Below, piece by piece: positions 16,705 to 23,820 of a stretch of 64,000 nucleotides of DNA. Numbering within the stretch: position 1 is the stretch's first letter; each line of letters opens with the position of its first letter. The position numbers were made by a program, and so were the translations under genes. The notes below the pieces were generated by a model, which was not told the origin of the DNA, made no database searches, and saw only the letters and a program-made list of their open reading frames with translations. Source of the DNA: Paenisporosarcina quisquiliarum_A (GTDB lineage Bacteria > Bacillota > Bacilli > Bacillales_A > Planococcaceae); assembly GCF_043641925.1 (NCBI RefSeq), contig NZ_JBHZRU010000004.1, positions 124,001 through 188,000 on the forward strand. Reading direction: 5' to 3'.

Positions 16705-18177
16705 ATGGAGAATTTCACAACAGATTTTGCCATTCTTTTAATGGGTATTTTTCTTTTAAGTGGCGTATTGATGACGAAATTGTCAGCTCGCGCAGGAGTT
16801 CCTGCCCTTATTCTCTTTATATTTTTAGGAATGTTATTAGGTAGTGATATTTCTGGACTTATCTATTTTTCAAACGCAAAAGTAGCACAAATGGTTGGTG
16901 TATTAGCTCTAATCATTATTTTATTTGAAGGTGGACTTCAAACTCAGTGGAAACAGGTCAAACCAGTTCTTGGCGGTTCAATTGTTTTAGCAACGGTAGG
17001 CGTTTTGGTGACTACTTCCATTGTTGCTGTAGCAGCTTATTATGTATTAGGGATTGGCTGGTTAGAAGCCTTTCTTCTAGGTTCCATCGTTGGCTCTACG
17101 GATGCAGCTGCTGTATTTTCTGTATTAGCGGGTCAAAATATCAAGCAGAAACTGTCATCAACATTAGAGGCTGAGTCTGGAACGAATGATCCGATGGCCA
17201 TGTTCTTAACGATTGTTTTCATCGAATGGATTATGATGCCTGATACGTCCGCATGGTCGTTAGCGGGGATGTTCTTTTTACAAATGGGCTTAGGCGTCTT
17301 ATTTGGATTTGGACTAGGAATTTTTGCTTCTAAGACGATGAATAAAATCACATTAGATGCAGGTGGACTTTATGCCGTATTATCAGCTGGATTTGCTGTC
17401 TTCATCTATAGTATTACAGCTGTATTAGGTGGAAGTGGTCTATTGGCTGTTTACATAGCTGCCATGATAATTGGAAACCGTGAATTAAGACATAGTCATT
17501 CTATCATCAGTTTCCACGAAGGCTTTGCATGGCTTATGCAAATTGCCATGTTTGTGATTTTAGGGTTACTTGTATTCCCGAGTGAACTCGCTGACTGGGA
17601 TTTAATTTGGAAAGGACTCGTATTATCATTTGTCCTGATAGCAATTGCTAGACCCATTGCTGTCTTTATTTCAACTAGTTTCTTCCCTTACACACTCAAG
17701 GAGAAGTGGTTTATTTCTTGGGCAGGGTTACGCGGAGCAGTACCGATTGTTTTAGCTACATTCCCCATGTTAGCAGGTATGGAAAATAGCCATCTTTATT
17801 TTAATATCGTATTTTTCATTGTGTTAAGTTCTGCTTTATTACAAGGATCAACGATTCCAGTCGTCGCGAATTTGTTGAAATTAAACGGACCAGCTGTTCC
17901 AAAACGCATACACTCTTTAGAGCTCGTATCCATGGATCGAGCAAATGCTGAGATGCTAGAAGTCGAACTTTCAGCCTCGTCGCCATTCGCTGGGCAGCTC
18001 CTTCAAACAATTGGATTACCAAAGAAAACCGTCATCAGCGCAATCATTCGTGATGGTGATTTGGTTATGCCAACTGGGTCAACAAAGTTAGAGCCTAAAG
18101 ACGTGTTATATATTTTGACGGAGAAAGATCAAGTGAAAAATGTGAAATTAGTGTTAGCCGAAGAAAATATGAAATAA
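16705..18177 (+). CDS. Potassium/proton antiporter, NhaP2/CPA1 type with TrkA-C domain
   Basis: A 490-residue protein. About 12 membrane helices (residues 5-395) hold the CPA1 core: GSIVGSTDAAAVFSVL and LEAESGTNDPMAMFLTIVF with the ion-binding aspartates, and FISWAGLRGAVPIVLATFP. A cytoplasmic TrkA-C/RCK-C domain follows at about 405-485 (LEVELSASSPFAGQLLQTIG). It exchanges K+ or Na+ for protons across the membrane, and the C-terminal domain senses a ligand. A strong ribosome site, AAGGAGGG, precedes ATG. The gene is flanked by terminators. Confidence 0.9.
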   Translation: MENFTTDFAILLMGIFLLSGVLMTKLSARAGVPALILFIFLGMLLGSDISGLIYFSNAKVAQMVGVLALIIILFEGGLQTQWKQVKPVLGGSIVLATVGVLVTTSIVAVAAYYVLGIGWLEAFLLGSIVGSTDAAAVFSVLAGQNIKQKLSSTLEAESGTNDPMAMFLTIVFIEWIMMPDTSAWSLAGMFFLQMGLGVLFGFGLGIFASKTMNKITLDAGGLYAVLSAGFAVFIYSITAVLGGSGLLAVYIAAMIIGNRELRHSHSIISFHEGFAWLMQIAMFVILGLLVFPSELADWDLIWKGLVLSFVLIAIARPIAVFISTSFFPYTLKEKWFISWAGLRGAVPIVLATFPMLAGMENSHLYFNIVFFIVLSSALLQGSTIPVVANLLKLNGPAVPKRIHSLELVSMDRANAEMLEVELSASSPFAGQLLQTIGLPKKTVISAIIRDGDLVMPTGSTKLEPKDVLYILTEKDQVKNVKLVLAEENMK

Positions 18178-18179
18178 AC

Positions 18180-18228
18180 AAAAACTATTTAGCGTATCGT
18201 TGTTTAGATACACTAAATAGTTTTTTCT
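18180..18228 (+). terminator. Intrinsic terminator of the antiporter
   Basis: AAAACTATTTAGCGTATC pairs with GATACACTAAATAGTTTTTT. Confidence 0.9.
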
Positions 18229-18294
18229 TTGTGCAGGAGAATTCTATAAATTAGGCGAATTTCATAAGAAAGAAGTCTAGGGGGAATTAGGGGA

Positions 18295-20661
18295 ATGAAG
18301 GGGAAACGTAAACTTGGAAAGTGGTTGTTATGGATTGTAGGCAGTCTTGTCTTATTGCTCATCATTGCAGTAGTCGCCATTAACGTATACATAGGAAAAT
18401 CTAAACCTCAAATTTCTGGTGAAATGACAGTCGAGATTTTAGATCAAGAAGTGACAGTTACAAGAGACGAGCAGGGGGTACCACATATTCTTGCGGAAAA
18501 TGAGGCGGATTTATACCGAGCACAAGGGTTTGTGCAAGCACAAGACCGAATGTTTCAAATGGATTTAGCACGAAGACAAGCTAGCGGGAGATTGTCTGAA
18601 GTTGTGGGAGAGGCAGCCGTGACTACGGATCAATTCTTTCGAACATTTAGCTTAAGAGAAGCAGCTAAAGATTCATGGGATGGTTATGGGGAAGAAGCGA
18701 AACAAGTTCTTAAATGGTACGCAGAAGGCGTCAATGCCTATATGGCTGAAGCGAAGGAAGCTGGAAAGTATTCTTTTGAATTTAAGTTGCTAGGTTACGA
18801 GCCGGAACCATGGACAGAAGTAGATTCCTTAACGATTGGTAAATTTATGGCGTACGATTTAGGTGGTCATTGGTCGAGTCTAGCGATTCGGCACTGGGCA
18901 CTAGGGAATTTTCCAGAAGAAAAGGCTCGCGAATTGTTCATTACTTACCCTGAAGACAAACCCGCTATTATCGAAGCGAACTTAGAGAATCAGGTAGAAG
19001 TGGCAGGACAGTTTATGCCGGAAGTTATTCCAAACGAGTTCAATGGAAGTAATAACTGGGTTGTCTCGGGTGATAAGACGGAGTCGGGAATGCCTTTATT
19101 AGCAGATGATCCACACCTAGGTCTGAGTACACCATCCATCTGGTACCAAATGCATTTGCAGTCACCTGAACAAAACGTAAGTGGGGTCATTTTTGCAGGA
19201 ATTCCAGGGATTATTTTAGGTCACAATGAAGAAATTGCTTGGGGTGTAACGAATGTAGGACCCGATGTGCAAGATCTGTATATCGAAACACCAAATCCAG
19301 AAAAACCGACTGAATTTGAATACGACGGCAAGTGGGAGCAAGCAACTGTTCGGAAAGAACCGATTAAAGTTAAAGACGGAGAAACAATCGATTTTGAAGT
19401 AGTGGTTACCCGTCATGGTCCAATCATTTCGAATGTCATGTTCGACAAGGAAGAACCAAGTGCTCAGTTCTCCATGCAGTGGACGGCGCTTGATCCGACA
19501 TTGGAATTACAGGCTGTATTGAATATGAATAAAGCCACCAATTGGGAAGAGTTTGAAACAGCATTGGAAGATTTCCATGCACCTGCACAAAACTTCGTTT
19601 TTGCAGCGAAGGACGGAACGATTGCGTACAAAGCGAACGGAAGAATTCCGATCCGTAAGTTAGGGGATGCTCAACTTCCTGTGCCAGGAAATTCAAGTGA
19701 GTATGGATGGGATGGATTCGTGCCGTATGATGAGCTCCCAACTGTCGTAAATCCAGATGAAGGATTTATTGCCACTGCGAACAATCAAGTCGTGGATGAA
19801 TCTTACCCTTATCACTTAACGGATTTTTGGGCTCAGTCATACCGCTATGAACGAATTGCTGAGGTTTTAAAACAAGGCGATAAACTAACGAAAGAAGATA
19901 TGATGGACTTACAAATGGACCAGCATAATCTTCAAGCAAGAGAATTTATGGATGACATGGTTCGATCAGTAGAAAAATTAGATACTAAAAATAAATACAG
20001 TGAACTGTTGAAAGAATTGAAAAATTGGAATCAAGTAGATGAAGCTAATTCTGCCGCTCCGCTCATTTATCATAAATGGATTAAGCAGCTTCCAATGACG
20101 TTGTTTAAAGATCAGATGCCTAAAGACGTCTATGATATGCTAGCAGGAAAAGGCAATATCACCGATCAAATGATGCGTGATGGATATGCAGGTCAAGAGG
20201 GTGCGTGGGTAACTGAAAAGGGGGGAGTTGACAAATGGGTTTATCAATCATTTGTAGATTCGGTAGCCTCTATAGAAGATACGTTTGGTGAAGACGTAGG
20301 AGACTGGAAGTGGGGAGATTATCATCAACTTACATTTGATCACCCGCTCTCAGGTGCTTCACCCGTATTTGCGTATTTCTTAAATCCGAAGTCAGTACCG
20401 GTTGGTGGTTCGAATATTACTGTTCAAGCTGCTGGATTCCAAGAAGATGGATCAGTTGACCACGGTGCTTCCTGGCGATTTGTTGCGGACTTAGCTGATT
20501 TATCAAGTGCCTATCATATCGTCGGACCCGGTCAAAGTGGTCACATGAAATCTGATTGGTTCCACAACCAGGTAGACGACTGGGCTGAAGGCGAGTATCA
20601 TGAAACCGTCATTAGTGGAAATCAAGAAAAAGAGCATGTATTAAAATTGAAGGCTGATTAA
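18295..20661 (+). CDS. Penicillin acylase family protein (S45 Ntn hydrolase)
   Basis: A 788-residue membrane-anchored precursor; residues about 10-32 form an N-terminal signal anchor. Family features are the alpha chain with YRAQGFVQAQDRMFQMDLARR, then FNGSNNWVVSGDKTESG, where Ser252 becomes the N-terminal nucleophile of the beta chain after autocleavage. LLADDPHLGLSTPSIWY and IAWGVTNVGPDVQDLY follow, and the C-terminal DHGASWRFVADL is typical. Natural substrates could be acyl-homoserine lactones, N-acyl amides or beta-lactams; sequence does not decide. Two crcB genes follow 20 bp downstream and are probably co-transcribed, though no functional link is known. Confidence 0.92.
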   Translation: MKGKRKLGKWLLWIVGSLVLLLIIAVVAINVYIGKSKPQISGEMTVEILDQEVTVTRDEQGVPHILAENEADLYRAQGFVQAQDRMFQMDLARRQASGRLSEVVGEAAVTTDQFFRTFSLREAAKDSWDGYGEEAKQVLKWYAEGVNAYMAEAKEAGKYSFEFKLLGYEPEPWTEVDSLTIGKFMAYDLGGHWSSLAIRHWALGNFPEEKARELFITYPEDKPAIIEANLENQVEVAGQFMPEVIPNEFNGSNNWVVSGDKTESGMPLLADDPHLGLSTPSIWYQMHLQSPEQNVSGVIFAGIPGIILGHNEEIAWGVTNVGPDVQDLYIETPNPEKPTEFEYDGKWEQATVRKEPIKVKDGETIDFEVVVTRHGPIISNVMFDKEEPSAQFSMQWTALDPTLELQAVLNMNKATNWEEFETALEDFHAPAQNFVFAAKDGTIAYKANGRIPIRKLGDAQLPVPGNSSEYGWDGFVPYDELPTVVNPDEGFIATANNQVVDESYPYHLTDFWAQSYRYERIAEVLKQGDKLTKEDMMDLQMDQHNLQAREFMDDMVRSVEKLDTKNKYSELLKELKNWNQVDEANSAAPLIYHKWIKQLPMTLFKDQMPKDVYDMLAGKGNITDQMMRDGYAGQEGAWVTEKGGVDKWVYQSFVDSVASIEDTFGEDVGDWKWGDYHQLTFDHPLSGASPVFAYFLNPKSVPVGGSNITVQAAGFQEDGSVDHGASWRFVADLADLSSAYHIVGPGQSGHMKSDWFHNQVDDWAEGEYHETVISGNQEKEHVLKLKAD

Positions 20662-20680
20662 ATAAGGACGTGTTTCGAAC

Positions 20681-21025
20681 ATGAAAAACTTCATATGGGT
20701 TGGCTTAGGCGGCATGGTCGGAACATTATTACGATTTGCAGTTCTGGTTTTATTCCCCTCAACAGGGTTATGGATTGCCAATATCATAGGTAGCTTTGTC
20801 TTAGGATTTGTCTTTCATAAAATGAAAGAAGTAAAGAGAGAGAAAGCGTTATTTGTCACCACAGGCATTTTGGGCTCGTTTACGACGTTTTCCACCTTCT
20901 CGGGAGAATGGCTGGCCTTTATGAAGAACAGTGTGCTAACGGGAACTCTATATGGTCTAGGAATGACCATAACGTGTATCGTGGCAGCGGCTGGTGGTTT
21001 TAAGTTAGGGGGCGGATCGAGATGA
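20681..21025 (+). CDS. crcB: Fluoride channel subunit CrcB/Fluc (first)
   Basis: A 114-residue, four-helix membrane protein that exports toxic fluoride. Conserved signatures are GGMVGTLLRF near the start, NIIGSFVLGF (pore asparagine) and the sodium/phenylalanine-box motif GSFTTFSTFSGEW. Paired genes indicate a heterodimeric channel in antiparallel arrangement. It follows the acylase by 20 bp and overlaps the next crcB by 4 bp (ATGA). No fluoride riboswitch was seen upstream. Confidence 0.95.
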   Translation: MKNFIWVGLGGMVGTLLRFAVLVLFPSTGLWIANIIGSFVLGFVFHKMKEVKREKALFVTTGILGSFTTFSTFSGEWLAFMKNSVLTGTLYGLGMTITCIVAAAGGFKLGGGSR

Positions 21026-21366
21026 CCCTCCTTTCTTTAGCTATCGGCGGGATGCTCGGTGCGATGAGTCGATATGCAGTGTCTCTAAAAATTCAAGGAT
21101 TAACCGGGATTCTTTTAATTAACTGGCTCGGCTCTTTGTTGATGGGAGCCAGTCTGTCTTTGGCACTTCTTGAAACAGACTGGAATCTATTTTGGCTCGT
21201 TGGGTTTTTAGGTGCATTTACCACGTTTTCGACGTTTGCGGTCCAGGTAGTTGAATGCTGGTTTACAGGTAAACGAAAAGTAGCGGTTTTATATGCCGTG
21301 GCTACTCTTGTAGGTGGGTATTTATTTGTTTGCTTAGGTTGGTGGATCTGTAGTTTTTGGGTTTGA
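21022..21366 (+). CDS. crcB: Fluoride channel subunit CrcB/Fluc (second)
   Basis: A 114-residue partner of the preceding gene, with GGMLGAMSRYAV, NWLGSLLMGA and GAFTTFSTFAVQVV. It overlaps the first crcB by ATGA, so translation is coupled. The TGA stop is embedded in the first motif of the TTGACGAGTAAA array. The last ten or so codons, together with the array, are duplicated about 202 bp downstream, so the 3' end has been copied during array expansion. Confidence 0.95.
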   Translation: MTLLSLAIGGMLGAMSRYAVSLKIQGLTGILLINWLGSLLMGASLSLALLETDWNLFWLVGFLGAFTTFSTFAVQVVECWFTGKRKVAVLYAVATLVGGYLFVCLGWWICSFWV

Positions 21367-21458
21367 CGAGTAAAAGATGAAATGTGACGAGTAAATGTTC
21401 AAAAGTGACGAGTAAAATCGCAAAGTTGACGAGTAAATGTTCAAAGTTGACGAGTAAA
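21362..21458 (+). repeat. GACGAGTAAA array, copy D1
   Basis: Five GACGAGTAAA motifs start at 21365, 21386, 21407, 21428 and 21449, exactly 21 bp apart. The first is TTTGACGAGTAAA and includes the crcB stop. Spacers contain TGTTCAAA twice. On the minus strand the 21-bp unit reads as a heptapeptide with YSS, a by-product of the spacing. Confidence 0.88.
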
Positions 21459-21473
21459 CTGATGCATCAATCA

Positions 21474-21510
21474 AAAAGCCAGCCCTCACTGTCTTGGGGG
21501 CTGGCTTTTC
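21474..21510. terminator. Intrinsic terminator after array D1
   Basis: AAGCCAGCCC pairs with GGGCTGGCTTTT around a short loop. The same hairpin recurs after D2. Confidence 0.85.
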
Positions 21511-21520
21511 TGCATTCGCC

Positions 21521-21563
21521 AAGTAGCGGTTTTATATAGGTTGGTGGATCTGTAGTTTTTGGG
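21521..21563 (+). pseudogene. Duplicated fragment of the crcB 3' end
   Basis: 21521-21537 repeats 21278-21294 inside the second crcB. 21538 onward repeats the last codons from 21336 and runs into array D2. The 41 bases between (21295-21335) are missing. It is a remnant, not a gene. Confidence 0.85.
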
Positions 21564-21660
21564 TTTGACGAGTAAAAGGTGAAATGTGACGAGTAAATGT
21601 TCAAAAGTGACGAGTAAAATCTCAAAGTTGACGAGTAAATTTATAAAAGTGACGAGTATA
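21564..21660 (+). repeat. GACGAGTAAA array, copy D2
   Basis: Five motifs start at 21567, 21588, 21609, 21630 and 21651, again exactly 21 bp apart; the last is GACGAGTATA. It is a near copy of D1, followed by its own terminator hairpin. Confidence 0.88.
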
Positions 21661-21671
21661 CCTACGCATCA

Positions 21672-21712
21672 CAAAAAAAGCCAGCCCTCACTAACTTTGA
21701 GGGCTGGCTTTC
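21672..21712. terminator. Intrinsic terminator after array D2, facing the P1 peptidase gene
   Basis: AAAAGCCAGCCCTCA pairs with TGAGGGCTGGCTTT; A- and T-rich flanks allow both directions. Confidence 0.85.
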
Positions 21713-21717
21713 CTTTA

Positions 21718-22698
21718 TTAAAAGATGCCTTTTTCAATGACTCGGCCTAATCTTCCAGTGGTCGTTTCAGCATGAAGAATTGATTGATAAACTGCTTCTT
21801 CAGTGGATTCAATGACCGCTTGAAAAAGTTCATTCATCATGGGATGGTCATCACGTAATACCTGTTGATGTACAAACGCTTCTTTAGATATGTGAGGAAC
21901 TTTATTTGCATTAGAAAAAGCAATAATGATATCTCCGCTTCCGTTATGTATATGGGTTCCAGTTCGACCAAGCCCGATTGCTGCACGCTTGGCAAGACGC
22001 TTTAATTGTCTCGCATCAACAGGAGCGTCTGTCGCGACAACAATAATGACAGATCCATCTGGTTTTTCAAGGGTATCCTGTTCCCAGCTGGCTATTTTAC
22101 ATTCGTTAGCTCTCCCGAAATTCGTGAGAGTTAGGACGCCTGTCGTATAAGCCAAGTCTTCATGTTCAGCGATTCGAGACGAACTTCCAATTCCACCTTT
22201 CACTCCGTAACAAATCATTCCTTTTCCTGCACCGACAGCCCCTTGTTCAAACTCACCGATTGCGGCTGATTCAAGTACTGCTATTGCATGTTCCGGTCGC
22301 ACCGCCATTAAACGCATGGAATTTAAATAACTATCATTGCATTCACCGACCACAATATTCAATGAGCTTGTGGAATCTCCAATCTCTGGATTTTTCTCTA
22401 ACATATAAGAAAGGGTTCCTTCTAAAACAGCACCCACACTAAATGTGTTGGTAAGCATAATTGGCGATTCCATGAGACCTAATTCCTCAAGTTGAATCAA
22501 CCCGACTGTTTTGCCGAAGCCATTTAATACAAAGCTTTCTGCAGGAACTTTATATTGAAATGGATCATCTGAATGGGGGAGTATGGCGGTAACTCCGGTA
22601 CAAATTGTATCCTGCTCATTCAATTTTTCCTCTAACGTGACATGACCTACTTGAACACCAGGTACATCCGTTATTAAATTTAATAATCCTTTTTTCAT
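21718..22698 (-). CDS. P1-family peptidase, DmpA/BapA-like aminopeptidase
   Basis: A 326-residue autoprocessing Ntn-type peptidase that removes N-terminal D-, L- or beta-amino acids in characterised relatives. Family blocks are ITDVPGVQVGH, CTGVTAILPH, LTNTFSVGAV and GAGKGMICYGVKGGIGSSSR. DGSVIIVVATDAPV holds the expected Gly-Ser cleavage with Ser216 as nucleophile, and ERTGTHI-like GRTGTHIHNGSGDI follows. ATG 22698 was chosen because TAGGAG lies just upstream; the longer frame from 22734 has no ribosome site. It probably shares a direction but not a transcript with uspA, as a terminator separates them. Confidence 0.88.
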   Translation of the reverse strand: MKKGLLNLITDVPGVQVGHVTLEEKLNEQDTICTGVTAILPHSDDPFQYKVPAESFVLNGFGKTVGLIQLEELGLMESPIMLTNTFSVGAVLEGTLSYMLEKNPEIGDSTSSLNIVVGECNDSYLNSMRLMAVRPEHAIAVLESAAIGEFEQGAVGAGKGMICYGVKGGIGSSSRIAEHEDLAYTTGVLTLTNFGRANECKIASWEQDTLEKPDGSVIIVVATDAPVDARQLKRLAKRAAIGLGRTGTHIHNGSGDIIIAFSNANKVPHISKEAFVHQQVLRDDHPMMNELFQAVIESTEEAVYQSILHAETTTGRLGRVIEKGIF

Positions 22699-22718
22699 GT
22701 GAACTACTCCTAACATTG

Positions 22719-22750
22719 CAAAAAGACTGACCATTAGTTAGGTCAGTCCT
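22719..22750 (-). terminator. Intrinsic terminator of uspA
   Basis: On the minus strand GACTGACC and GGTCAGTC pair around an 8-base loop, followed by TTTTTG. Confidence 0.85.
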
Positions 22751-22755
22751 GATTG

Positions 22756-23175
22756 TTATTTTATTAATAAAACGGGTGAATGTACTCGTTTCGCTACTTT
22801 ATGGCTGACACTTCCAAGTACCATTTCTTGTAATGTGTTTAACCCTCTACTGCCGATTACAACGATATCATACTTTTCTTGATTCGCATGTTCCACAATA
22901 ACGGGTCCTGCATCACCATGTAATAGTTTAATCTCTGTATGGATACCCTTTGAAACGAACATGTCTTCAATTGGCAAGATTTTATTTCGTCGGTCTTCAT
23001 GGAGTTCTTCGCTTGTCAGTTGTTGAACGAGATCTGGAGATGTTTTGTCATAATCCAATACATATAGCAGGGTAACATGAACTTCTGACTGTGTACTTGC
23101 TAGAAAAACAGCATGACTTGCTGCTCGTTTTGAGTGTGAAGAGCCATCGACTGCAACCAATATTCGTTTATACAT
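22756..23175 (-). CDS. Universal stress protein, UspA family
   Basis: A 139-residue single-domain Usp with MYKRILVAVDGSSHSKRAA at the start and GDAGPVIVEHAN in the middle. The nucleotide-binding motif IVVIGSRGLNTLQEMVLGSVSHKVAKRVHSPVLLI (G2xG9xGS/T pattern) lies at the C terminus, implying ATP binding. The start was set at ATG 23175 after GGGGGGATT. It is probably monocistronic. It diverges from cadC across 279 bp holding two CadC-like palindromes. The specific role is unknown. Confidence 0.92.
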   Translation of the reverse strand: MYKRILVAVDGSSHSKRAASHAVFLASTQSEVHVTLLYVLDYDKTSPDLVQQLTSEELHEDRRNKILPIEDMFVSKGIHTEIKLLHGDAGPVIVEHANQEKYDIVVIGSRGLNTLQEMVLGSVSHKVAKRVHSPVLLIK

Positions 23176-23356
23176 GAGTAATCCCCCCAAACAATTCGAT
23201 TCTGTATTCTATACGTAATTGATTCCCTAACTATTCTCTATGATAAACCTTAATTCCTTTTTTGACTGGCAAAATTAATCGGTGCGGTTGTTTTATTGTT
23301 GTAGTGAACACACATGTTTCGAAGTTAACATTGCGATGAAAAAGCTGAAATAAATA

Positions 23357-23380
23357 ATATTCAAACCATGATTTGAATAT
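23357..23380. promoter_or_regulatory. Distal CadC-type operator
   Basis: ATATTCAAA - CCATGA - TTTGAATAT is a perfect 9+6+9 inverted repeat. It shares TCAAA-N6-TTTGA with the proximal site and with known CadC operators. Confidence 0.6.
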
Positions 23381-23420
23381 CCTTGCTAATCATTTCTAAG
23401 GAGCATATACTAAACCTAAC

Positions 23421-23440
23421 AATCAAATGAACGTTTGAAT
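23421..23440. promoter_or_regulatory. Proximal CadC-type operator
   Basis: AATCAAATGAACGTTTGAAT contains TCAAA-N6-TTTGA and ends at the cadC ribosome site. It fits autoregulation of cadCA by the ArsR-family repressor. Confidence 0.6.
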
Positions 23441-23454
23441 AAGGAGTGAGTAAA

Positions 23455-23820
23455 GTGAAAACAGAGGTTTGTGAAACGACTTGTGTCCACGAAGAGGATG
23501 TTTTAAAAGTAAAAGCAAATTTGCCTAACCTAAAAGGGATGACCGTGATTTTCAAAGCGTTAGCTGACGAGACACGGTTAAAAATAGCTTATGCCTTAAC
23601 GATTCAAGAACAACTATGTGTTTGTGATGTAGCTGCTATTATCCAGTCATCTACTGCAACTGCTTCTCATCATTTAAGGTATTTAAAAGATATAGATTTA
23701 GCGAAATCCGAAAAAAGAGGAAAGCTCGTTTATTATCGTCTAGCTGATTCTCACGTGAGTCAGCTGGTTAAAATTGCATACGAGCATGCGGAAGAAGGTG
23801 TCTTAAATGAAAGCATCTGA
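23455..23820 (+). CDS. cadC: ArsR-family metal-responsive repressor CadC
   Basis: A 121-residue winged-helix repressor that leaves DNA on binding Cd, Zn or Pb. The N-terminal cysteines (Cys6, Cys10) and the CVC pair (Cys55, Cys57) in EQLCVCDVAA make the four-thiolate alpha-3N site of CadC. The recognition helix is SSTATASHHLRYLKDI. GTG 23455 is favoured because GGAG is 8 bp upstream; a GTG at 23446 overlaps the ribosome site. Its stop overlaps the cadA start by 14 bp. Two TCAAA-N6-TTTGA palindromes lie upstream. Confidence 0.93.
   Translation: MKTEVCETTCVHEEDVLKVKANLPNLKGMTVIFKALADETRLKIAYALTIQEQLCVCDVAAIIQSSTATASHHLRYLKDIDLAKSEKRGKLVYYRLADSHVSQLVKIAYEHAEEGVLNESI

Noticed and set aside
20600..20680. 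Fluoride riboswitch upstream of crcB
   Set aside because: Only 19 bp separate the acylase stop and crcB, and no crcB-motif pattern is visible there.
21334..21522. 62-codon minus-strand frame with a YSS heptapeptide repeated five times
   Set aside because: The periodicity is the 21-bp DNA array read in one frame; the frame overlaps crcB and a terminator and has no ribosome site.
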